Shown here: one piece after another, positions 7,273-14,217 of the stretch
How the letters are laid out: the number at the start of each line of letters is the position of its first letter
Position numbering within the stretch: position 1 is the first letter of the stretch
NCBI GenBank assembly: GCA_003477305.1
Contig: DMTN01000069.1
Span: forward strand, 1-20,685
DNA: 20,685 nt
Direction: 5' to 3'
Origin: Acholeplasmatales bacterium
Lineage (GTDB): Bacteria > Bacillota_I > Bacilli_A > Izemoplasmatales > Hujiaoplasmataceae
The notes under the pieces: model-generated
The model's database searches: none
What the model saw: only the letters and a program-made list of their open reading frames with translations
Told to the model about the DNA's origin: nothing
Program-made: the position numbers and the translations under genes

Positions 7273-9732
7273 ATGAACAAAACCGTTCATCAGCTCAAAG
7301 CGGTCGCTTCGGCGATCATACCCGGCCTCGGCCAGGTTTTCAACAAACAATTTTGGAAAGCCCTCGTCTTTTTCTTCCTATTCGTGCTTTTTGTCGGCGT
7401 TGAACTCGGTTCAAGCCGCTATTTCGCAAAGTACGATTCGTACGTCAAAGTCGTCAACGACCCGAACTCGGGGGTCGGCGTACTCTATCCCGACAGTTTC
7501 GCGAGAGGCTTTTACAGCTTGTATCGTTTCCAAGTCGACAGTGATGAAATCGATGCGCTAGACACGTTCGACGCGTTCTATGCGGTCGAAAGCGTCGATG
7601 ACGACGGATTCACGATGCGCGATTTGATCGATTTCACCGCAATTGACATTCTCGCTCATTCGACGCCGCGATACTTCCTCCTCTTCGACGATCTTGTCGT
7701 GACCGCAAACGCCGCGAGGACGTCGGATACCGGCGTCATCGACGAGGTCAACGACCTGATCATCGGCGAAGACGACGCCGCGATCGCCGCGAAGAATTTC
7801 TACCGCATTCTGACCGGGTTCACCGTCTACAACGTCGGCGGGCAGGAATACTACACGATCGGCAGCGAACAGACCGCCGACATTTATATCAATGTCAACG
7901 ATCCCAACGACACGCTCGCCGAAATCCCATCGGGCGCAGACGCCTACTATCGGACCGGCGTGCTCTTCTACGACGACGTTACCGACAAAGTCTACGTCAA
8001 ATGCACGAAATCGATCTCCGTCACCTCGACGGCCAACTACCGTTATGTCAACGTCGCCGACAGCACCGATTTTCTCGAACCTGACGATGCTTTGGTCGAC
8101 GATCTGAAGGAACTGACGGTCAAGGGGAACATCGTGGTCGACGACGCCGGAATGCTTTATGTGCAGTTCGTTCCGGAAATCGACTATCGGAAAGACGCCG
8201 GATACAACGCCACCGCCTTCTCGATTTATCTGCGCAACTACATCACGCAGCGCTACAATCTTTCGACGAGCAGCCTGACCTCGAAGGAATACAACCGCTT
8301 CCTGCTCGAAGTCTACTTCTCGGTCCATCCGGAACTCCGGACGGAATTCGAGGAAAGTTATTACAACTGGTTCCATGACACCGCGGGGTTCTTTGTCAAG
8401 GGCTTCTGGTCGGTCGTCACGCTCGGTCAGTCCGACACGCGCGAATATTACTACAACTCGCTGCACGACGCTTTGAAATCAGTTCGTTTCACCGAAGGAT
8501 CGGCAGTCTACATCCCGGTTTCCGGCATTCTCGACTATACGCCCTTGATCGGCCATACGTCGCAGTTTCTGCTCATCTCGGGTCTGATTTCGACGCTGTT
8601 GTTCGCCTATTTCCTGCTCATCTATGTCTGGGGCATCATCGATGCCCACAACACGAGCAAGAAGTTCGCCGAAACGGGCGAGCGCATCACCGACCGCGCG
8701 TGGTTCGTGAACGTCTTCAACCACGGGTTCGAATACATCATGATCCTGCCGGCGCTGTTCGTCATCACCTTCATCTCGATCATGCCGATCATCTTCGGCT
8801 TTCTGATCGCCTTCACGAATTTCAGCGGCTTTGACACCGACACCGGACGCTTCGTCTGGGTGGGCTTCGACAACTTTGCCCGCATCTTCACGTTCGGCGA
8901 AGGCATCCCGTTCGCCGAAACGTTCTGGAAAGTCCTGCTCTGGACCGTCATCTGGGCCATCTTCTCGACCGTGACCGTCTTCTTCGGCGGCATGTTCCAG
9001 GCGGTCGTGATCGGCTCCGAACGCGTTCCCTTCAAGAAATTCTGGAGAACCGTCCTGATCCTGCCGTGGGCCGTGCCCGCCCTGATCTCGCAGATGGCGT
9101 TCTCGATCATCTTCAGCGAACGCGGCGTCATCAACGCGCTATTGCGGTCTGCCGGCATTTACGACACCCTGACCCGTTGGGGCATGCTCGGAACGGCGTG
9201 GAGCGAATCGGCTTTGTCGGCGTGGCAGAAGTTCCTCTGGCTCGGCCAGGACAACATCCAGTGGTTCAACAACGCACATAACGTCTGGTTCGTCCGGATT
9301 GTCCTGATCGTCGTCAACATCTGGCTCGGCGCACCGTATTTCATGGCCCTCATGACCTCGATCATGACCTCGATCGACCGGACCCTCTACGAGGCCGCCG
9401 ACATCGATGGGGCCACGCCGTCGCAGAAATTCAAATTCATCACGTTCCCGCTCATCATGTATTCGACGTCGCCGATCTTGGTCATGACCTTCTCCGGCAA
9501 CTTCAACAACTTCGGCGTCATCTACTTCATCACCCAAGGAGGATCCGGCGCGGGCGACATCGACAGGGCCTATGCCGGCAGCACGGACATCCTGATTTCC
9601 TGGATGTACACGCTGACCGTCACGAAGCGCGTCTACAACATGGCGTCCGTCTTCTCGATCCTCATCTTCCTCATGGTCGGGTCCATCGCGGCCTGGAACT
9701 TCTCGCAGACGCGAGCCTTTAAGGAGGACTGA
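7273..9732 (+). CDS. malF: MalF-type ABC permease with a large extra extracytoplasmic domain
   Basis: 819 residues, much longer than the usual 300-515 of this family. The start ATG has GGGAGG (7261-7266) six bases upstream. Residues 1-27 contain IPGLGQVFNKQ, and a membrane helix covers about 28-46. A domain of about 380 residues without hydrophobic helices follows (about 47-428), predicted outside the cell. From about 430 the protein is a standard MalF: several membrane helices and the ATPase-coupling EAA loop, EAADIDGATPSQKF (707-720). It should form the translocation channel with MalG. The outer domain has no motif I recognise; its position suggests contact with the binding protein or the glycan. 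No ATPase gene is nearby. The gene is followed closely by malG, whose ribosome-binding site lies inside its last codons. Confidence 0.9.
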   Translation: MNKTVHQLKAVASAIIPGLGQVFNKQFWKALVFFFLFVLFVGVELGSSRYFAKYDSYVKVVNDPNSGVGVLYPDSFARGFYSLYRFQVDSDEIDALDTFDAFYAVESVDDDGFTMRDLIDFTAIDILAHSTPRYFLLFDDLVVTANAARTSDTGVIDEVNDLIIGEDDAAIAAKNFYRILTGFTVYNVGGQEYYTIGSEQTADIYINVNDPNDTLAEIPSGADAYYRTGVLFYDDVTDKVYVKCTKSISVTSTANYRYVNVADSTDFLEPDDALVDDLKELTVKGNIVVDDAGMLYVQFVPEIDYRKDAGYNATAFSIYLRNYITQRYNLSTSSLTSKEYNRFLLEVYFSVHPELRTEFEESYYNWFHDTAGFFVKGFWSVVTLGQSDTREYYYNSLHDALKSVRFTEGSAVYIPVSGILDYTPLIGHTSQFLLISGLISTLLFAYFLLIYVWGIIDAHNTSKKFAETGERITDRAWFVNVFNHGFEYIMILPALFVITFISIMPIIFGFLIAFTNFSGFDTDTGRFVWVGFDNFARIFTFGEGIPFAETFWKVLLWTVIWAIFSTVTVFFGGMFQAVVIGSERVPFKKFWRTVLILPWAVPALISQMAFSIIFSERGVINALLRSAGIYDTLTRWGMLGTAWSESALSAWQKFLWLGQDNIQWFNNAHNVWFVRIVLIVVNIWLGAPYFMALMTSIMTSIDRTLYEAADIDGATPSQKFKFITFPLIMYSTSPILVMTFSGNFNNFGVIYFITQGGSGAGDIDRAYAGSTDILISWMYTLTVTKRVYNMASVFSILIFLMVGSIAAWNFSQTRAFKED

Positions 9733-9737
9733 CGACA

Positions 9738-10793
9738 ATGTTAGGACTATTCTTCGTTGCCATCCTGATCGTTTCGCTCTTGTTCACCCACAGCGCCATC
9801 ACCGCCGACATCTACGCCCATAAGGGATATCCGCCTTTCCGCGGGGCGCTCTTCGGTCTTCTCCCCGGTTACGGCATCTACCATGCGCTGCATCTGCCGA
9901 ACCGGAAGCAGGTTCTGGTCGGCGCGTACCGCCAGGTCTTCTCCTTCAAAGAGATCGCCATGAAACTCATCACGTTCCTGTATCTCAGCCTCGCCGTGTT
10001 CTTCGTCCTGTTCCCGATCGTCTATCTGTTCAGCGCCTCGTTCACGAACGTGAGCGAACTGCCGACGACGCTCTTCCCGCCGGCACACCTCGCCTCCTTC
10101 CAGAACTACATCGACCTGTTCGAGGGCGACTTCCTGTTCTGGTACAAGAACACATTGATCATCGCCGTCCTCAACATGGTCCTCGGCGTCATCTTCATCA
10201 CCGGCGCCGGCTACGTCTTCGCCCGCTTCAAGTTCAAAGGCAAGAAGGCCGGCCTGATGGGCATCCTCGTCCTCCAGGTGTTCCCGTCGTTCATGGGCCT
10301 GATCGCCATGTTCACGCTGTTCCAGACGTTCCACCTGCTCGGCAAGCCGACCTGGCTCACCGTGCTCTATGTGGGCGGATCGATCCCCGGCAACATCTGG
10401 CTCATCAAGGGCTATCTCTCGCAGATCCCGAAGGATCTCGACGAGTCGGCGATGCTCGACGGCGCCAACAAGTGGCAGATCTTCTTCAAGATCATCCTAC
10501 CGCTCGCGGTCCCGATCCTGTCGTTCGTCGCCGTCGGCCAGTTCATGGCGCCGTGGATGGACTACATGCTGCCGCGCATGCTGCTCGACGTCCAGATCGA
10601 CCCGAACATTCCGGTCTCGCGACAGTGGACCCTTGCGGTCGGTCTGTTCTCGATGATTTCCGACCCGCGGAGCTCGTCGTATACGACGTTCGCCGCCGGC
10701 GCGCTCATCGTCGCGCTCCCGATCACGGTCCTCTACATGATCTTCCAGCGTTATCTCATCGAAGGCATCACCGCCGGCGCCACCAAGGGCTGA
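9738..10793 (+). CDS. malG: MalG-type ABC permease
   Basis: 351 residues. ATG 9738 is 5 bases after the malF stop, with AAGGAGG (9721-9727) inside the end of malF, so translation is probably coupled. Compared with typical MalG (about 280 residues) it has an N-terminal extension of about 75 residues with one membrane helix and LLPGYGIYHALHLPNRKQ. The standard MalG core starts near residue 75 (MKLITFLYLSLAVFFVLFP). The EAA loop reads DESAMLDGANKWQIFFKI (235-252), which docks on the ATPase. It pairs with MalF to import maltodextrins. An internal start at 9960 is possible but lacks a good ribosome-binding site. Last gene of the operon. Confidence 0.92.
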   Translation: MLGLFFVAILIVSLLFTHSAITADIYAHKGYPPFRGALFGLLPGYGIYHALHLPNRKQVLVGAYRQVFSFKEIAMKLITFLYLSLAVFFVLFPIVYLFSASFTNVSELPTTLFPPAHLASFQNYIDLFEGDFLFWYKNTLIIAVLNMVLGVIFITGAGYVFARFKFKGKKAGLMGILVLQVFPSFMGLIAMFTLFQTFHLLGKPTWLTVLYVGGSIPGNIWLIKGYLSQIPKDLDESAMLDGANKWQIFFKIILPLAVPILSFVAVGQFMAPWMDYMLPRMLLDVQIDPNIPVSRQWTLAVGLFSMISDPRSSSYTTFAAGALIVALPITVLYMIFQRYLIEGITAGATKG

Positions 10794-10805
10794 TCGGGAA
10801 AGCCC

Positions 10806-10836
10806 AAGGGCACGGTTCGTCCGTGCCCTTTTTCTT
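10806..10836 (+). terminator. Strong intrinsic terminator after malG
   Basis: AAGGGCACGG pairs perfectly with CCGTGCCCTT (10806-10815 with 10821-10830) around a five-base loop, followed by TTTCTTTC. It separates the transport operon from lgt. Confidence 0.92.
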
Positions 10837-10850
10837 TCGCGTAAAAACGA

Positions 10851-10867
10851 CAGTTAATACTTAACTG
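10851..10867. promoter_or_regulatory. Perfect palindrome overlapping the -35 of the lgt promoter
   Basis: CAGTTAA and TTAACTG flank TAC: 7-base perfect arms. The site overlaps the predicted -35 and reaches into the spacer, where a dimeric repressor would block transcription. The regulator is unknown. Confidence 0.45.
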
Positions 10868-10882
10868 GGTCTGTGATATAAT
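10854..10882 (+). promoter_or_regulatory. Extended -10 promoter of the lgt operon
   Basis: TTAATA (10854-10859) and TATAAT (10877-10882) are 17 bases apart, with TGA directly before the -10, making an extended -10. The leader would be about 14 bases, ending in AAGAGGAG and the lgt ATG. Confidence 0.75.
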
Positions 10883-10902
10883 GGTGAAGAGGAGTTGATT
10901 CC

Positions 10903-11700
10903 ATGTATCCGTTCCTATGGAAAGAAGTCTTTGGCTACAACGTCGCGATGTATGATCTTTTGACCGCCGTCGGCCTCTTCGGGATGCTGCTCTATGTCGG
11001 GAACCGTCTGGAAAAGAAAGACGGCTACACGCGCAAACAGGCGAACAAGATCCTGTTGTTCATCGCCGTCGGACTCGGCTCCGCGCTCTTTTTTTCGGCC
11101 GTCTTCGACGCGACCTTCCATTGGATCGAATCCGGTGAGTTCGAGTTCGGCTCGATCACCTTCATCGGCGGCTTGATCGGCGGCGTCGCGATGTTCACCT
11201 TGCTCATGCGGTTCGGGTATCGGTCGGAATGGAAGAACATCGGAAGGCTGTTGAACACGATCACCGTCGGGATCCTGATCGCCCACGGCTTCGGCCGGCT
11301 CGGCTGCTTCTGCGCGGGCTGCTGCTACGGCATCCCTTCGGAACTGTTCGGATTCGTCTTCCCGCACGGACATTCCGCCGGGACCGGCGCGGTGCTGCCG
11401 ACGCAACTCTACGAAGCCGCTTTCCTCTTTCTTTCCGCGTACGCGATACACACGTACAAGGCTTTCAAAGGCCGCGAATTCGCATCTTATTTGACCGTCT
11501 ACGGGGTTTTTCGTTTTCTCCTGGAATTCCTCAGGGGGGACGATCGCGGCTCGCTCGTCGGATTATTCACGCTGCATGGCAACGTCTATCCGTCGCCTTC
11601 CCAATATCTGTCGATCGCGATGGTCGCGATCGGCGTCTATCTCCTCGCCCGTCAAGCGAAGGCCGACCGGGGGGCACCGGTCGCGGCACTCCGCGCATGA
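10903..11700 (+). CDS. lgt: Prolipoprotein diacylglyceryl transferase family protein
   Basis: 265 residues, several membrane helices. Lgt transfers diacylglycerol from phosphatidylglycerol to the lipobox cysteine of prelipoproteins at the outer face of the membrane. ATG 10903 has AAGAGGAG (10887-10894) 8 bases upstream. The core signature is HGFGRLGCFCAGCCYG (128-143), with PTQLYEA and FRFLLEFLRGDDRG further on, all typical of the family. In the classical enzyme the signature is GRIGNF; here Asn is replaced by Cys and three more cysteines follow. This GCF..GCCYG type is found in a separate branch of Lgt-like proteins whose substrate is less certain. The binding protein encoded upstream (lipobox Cys20) is an obvious substrate. 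The stop codon overlaps the start of the next gene (ATGA). Confidence 0.85.
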   Translation: MYPFLWKEVFGYNVAMYDLLTAVGLFGMLLYVGNRLEKKDGYTRKQANKILLFIAVGLGSALFFSAVFDATFHWIESGEFEFGSITFIGGLIGGVAMFTLLMRFGYRSEWKNIGRLLNTITVGILIAHGFGRLGCFCAGCCYGIPSELFGFVFPHGHSAGTGAVLPTQLYEAAFLFLSAYAIHTYKAFKGREFASYLTVYGVFRFLLEFLRGDDRGSLVGLFTLHGNVYPSPSQYLSIAMVAIGVYLLARQAKADRGAPVAALRA

Positions 11701-13361
11701 TCCGCGAAGCCCTGTTCCATCACGCCAACTCCGAATGGGGCTATGTGGCGGACAAACGGTCCCTGACCCTCTTGTTTCGCGCCGCGAAGCACGACACCCT
11801 GACGATCGATGTGATCGAATACAATCGATTCCAAGACTATCGGGATCGTCGCGCACATCCGATGATGAAGAGCGGATCGGATGCGCTGTTCGCCTATTAT
11901 AAAACAACCTTTGTACCCGCCAATTACGGGTGCATCTACTATTTCCGCGTCGTCGAAGGAACCGATGTCTGGTTTTTCGGCGAATACGGACTCCAGCGCG
12001 AGGAACCGGTCCGCATGGGGGCGTTCGAAATGCCGCGGATCCAGGACTGCGACCGATTCGAAGCGCCTGCCTGGATGCAGGACGCGATCTTCTATCAGAT
12101 CTTTCCCGACCGGTTCTGCCGCGTCGGTCCGGCCGATCCGACGCTTGTGCCATGGGGCGAAAAACCGACCTGGTATCATGTATTCGGAGGGAATTTCAGA
12201 GGCATCGAAAGCAAGATTCCGCATCTCGTCGACCTCGGCGTGAACGCCGTCTACATGACGCCGATCTCCCTGTCGCCAAGCTGTCATCGCTATGATACGA
12301 CCGATTATCTTGCGATCGACCCCCGGCTCGGCACCGAGGAAGAGTTCAAGCTGCTGGTGGACGCCTTTCACGAAGCCGGCATCCGGATCGTCCTCGACGC
12401 CGTCTTCAACCACTGCGGCGCCGGCTTCTTCGCCTTTCAAGACGTGCTCAAAAACCAGGAAAATAGCATCTACAAGGACTGGTTTTTGATCGATTCGTTC
12501 CCGATCGCGATGGTGAAAGACAAGACCTATCAGACCTTCGCCTCCGAAATGCACATGCCGAAGCTGAATTCCGCCGACCCCGGACTCCAGGATCATCTGA
12601 TCCGGGTCGGGAAGCACTTCATCGAACGTTTTGACATCGACGGGTGGCGTCTTGACGTCGCCGACGAGGTCGATTCCGTCTTCTGGAGACGCTTCCGCCG
12701 TGAATTGAAGGCGGTGAAACCGGACCTCGCGATCATTGGGGAAGTCTGGCATAATTCCGACTATTATCTGCGCGGCGACCAGTTCGATTCGGTCCAAAAC
12801 TATCAGTTCTACGAAATCGTCGATGATTACTTTTTACGTCGAAAAACCAGCCTGGATGTCTTCTCGGACCGTCTCACACATCTGTTGACGATGTATCCTG
12901 ACAATGTTGCCAGAGCCCTTCTGAACCAGATCGACTCGCATGACGTACCGCGGGCCAAGACGCAATCACAAAATAATGTGAAATGGCTAAAATTGGCGAT
13001 ATTATTTCAATTCACATTTATCGGTATGCCCTGTGTATATTACGGTTCCGAACTCGGCATGGAAGGCGGCTACGACCCCGACAACCGGCGTACCGTCGAC
13101 TGGGATCCAGCGGCCTCGGACCAGGATTTGTTCGCTTATTACAAACGACTTGCGCGCTGGCGGAAGGCGGACGAACGGCTTCGCCGCGGGTCCTTCAGGA
13201 TCCTGCCGCACGAGACGTTGTTCGTGTATGAACGCACTTTGTCAGAAGAGACCGTCCGCATCGTCGTCAACCACCAGGACCATCCGGAACATTATGCATG
13301 CGAAGGAGCCGACCGGGTGGTCGGCGCATGTGACTGGATCACGATCGATTTCGGCCGCTGA
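11697..13361 (+). CDS. Cytoplasmic GH13 neopullulanase / cyclomaltodextrinase-type hydrolase
   Basis: 554 residues from ATG 11697, which shares ATGA with the lgt stop, so translation is coupled. No signal peptide: the enzyme should act on imported maltodextrins. An N-terminal beta domain of CBM34 type (about 1-115) precedes the GH13 barrel (QDAIFYQIFPDRF onward). Conserved regions: DAVFNH (234-239), GWRLD with nucleophile Asp320, IIGEVW with acid/base Glu349, and IDSHD with Asp416. MPKLN before region II marks the neopullulanase/maltogenic amylase/cyclomaltodextrinase group (GH13_20). These names overlap in activity, so the exact product cannot be told from sequence. Residues near 424-442 (12967-13024) are encoded by unusually AT-rich codons although the protein there looks normal for the family. 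A longer open frame upstream (from 11229) lies wholly within lgt and is not likely used. Confidence 0.9.
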   Translation: MIREALFHHANSEWGYVADKRSLTLLFRAAKHDTLTIDVIEYNRFQDYRDRRAHPMMKSGSDALFAYYKTTFVPANYGCIYYFRVVEGTDVWFFGEYGLQREEPVRMGAFEMPRIQDCDRFEAPAWMQDAIFYQIFPDRFCRVGPADPTLVPWGEKPTWYHVFGGNFRGIESKIPHLVDLGVNAVYMTPISLSPSCHRYDTTDYLAIDPRLGTEEEFKLLVDAFHEAGIRIVLDAVFNHCGAGFFAFQDVLKNQENSIYKDWFLIDSFPIAMVKDKTYQTFASEMHMPKLNSADPGLQDHLIRVGKHFIERFDIDGWRLDVADEVDSVFWRRFRRELKAVKPDLAIIGEVWHNSDYYLRGDQFDSVQNYQFYEIVDDYFLRRKTSLDVFSDRLTHLLTMYPDNVARALLNQIDSHDVPRAKTQSQNNVKWLKLAILFQFTFIGMPCVYYGSELGMEGGYDPDNRRTVDWDPAASDQDLFAYYKRLARWRKADERLRRGSFRILPHETLFVYERTLSEETVRIVVNHQDHPEHYACEGADRVVGACDWITIDFGR

Positions 13362-13388
13362 CGGCCGGAATCAAAGGAGGAATCGCAT

Positions 13389-14138
13389 TTGTACGCACTC
13401 GTCACCGGAGCTTCAAGCGGCATCGGCCGCGAAATCGCCCGCCAACTCGCCCAGCGGAAGTACGATCTCATCATCGTCGCCCGCCGCGTCGACGAATTGA
13501 ATGACCTCAAACTCGAACTGGCCAATGCGTTCGGCGTCAATGTCGTCGTCAAGCCGTTCGATTTGTCCAACCGCGACAATTGTGTCAAGCTGCATTGGGA
13601 ATGCCTCGAATACGATCCGAAAATCATCGTCAACAACGCCGGATTCGGCCGCGTCGGCGCATTCGCGGATCACGACCTCGCGGGTGATCTTGGGATGATC
13701 GACACCAACGTCACGGCGGTCCACATCCTCACGAAACTGTTCGTCCAGTCGATGGGCGAGGGGCGCATCCTCAACGTCGCGAGCATGGCGGGCTTTCTGC
13801 CGACGCCGCTGCTCGCATCCTACGCCGCCACCAAAGCCTACGTCCATCATCTCGGAACCGCGATCGACTATGAGTTGCGGAAGGCGAAGAAACCGATTCG
13901 TGTTCTGACCCTTTGCCCGGGCCCGGTCCATACCGAATTCGGCACCGTCGCCGGAGCCGAAGCGGCACTTCCGGGCATGAGCGCAAAACGCTGCGCCACG
14001 ATCGCCGTGCGCGGCCTGTTCCGAAACCGCCGCGTGATCCTGCCGGGTTTCACGATGCATCTGACGCGTTTCTTCCTGCGCTTTTTGCCGCTGTCGGCGA
14101 TTTTGTCGACCGCTTATTCCATCCAGAAAAAGAAGTGA
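13389..14138 (+). CDS. Short-chain dehydrogenase/reductase (SDR), substrate unknown
   Basis: 249 residues from a TTG start at 13389. AGGAGG (13375-13380) lies 8 bases upstream, and the Rossmann motif begins at once (YALVTGASSGIG), so this start is well supported. Classical SDR features are present: TGASSGIG (6-13) for NAD(P), NNAG (82-85), and the catalytic Ser132, Tyr145 and Lys149 (YAATK). The C-terminus is hydrophobic and then basic (TRFFLRFLPLSAILSTAYSIQKKK), which may associate with the membrane. The gene follows the GH13 gene by 27 bases in the same operon, but nothing links it clearly to sugar use. Similar SDRs are often annotated as ketoacyl reductases or DltE-like without proven function. 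Confidence 0.88.
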   Translation: MYALVTGASSGIGREIARQLAQRKYDLIIVARRVDELNDLKLELANAFGVNVVVKPFDLSNRDNCVKLHWECLEYDPKIIVNNAGFGRVGAFADHDLAGDLGMIDTNVTAVHILTKLFVQSMGEGRILNVASMAGFLPTPLLASYAATKAYVHHLGTAIDYELRKAKKPIRVLTLCPGPVHTEFGTVAGAEAALPGMSAKRCATIAVRGLFRNRRVILPGFTMHLTRFFLRFLPLSAILSTAYSIQKKK

Positions 14139-14142
14139 TCGC

Positions 14143-14196
14143 CGCCGGACAACCGGCGCGAACCGCATATACCCCGGCGAGTCGGAGAGACTCGCC
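14143..14196 (+). other. Two strong hairpins in the leader of mfd
   Basis: CGCCGG-ACAA-CCGGCG (14143-14158) and GGCGAGTC-GGAGA-GACTCGCC (14176-14196) lie between the SDR stop and mfd. Neither is followed by a T run, so they are not ordinary intrinsic terminators. They may stabilise or process the mRNA or limit read-through. Confidence 0.55.
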
Positions 14197-14217
14197 ATGT
14201 TCGCATGAGGTGAAACG

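Noticed and set aside
9960..9962. Internal ATG as the start of MalG
   Set aside because: It would give a family-typical length but lacks a good ribosome-binding site, while 9738 has AAGGAGG and continues the open frame with a membrane helix.
11229..11696. N-terminal extension of the GH13 gene
   Set aside because: Lies entirely within lgt in another frame and encodes Arg-rich nonsense; ATG 11697 starts the recognisable domain.
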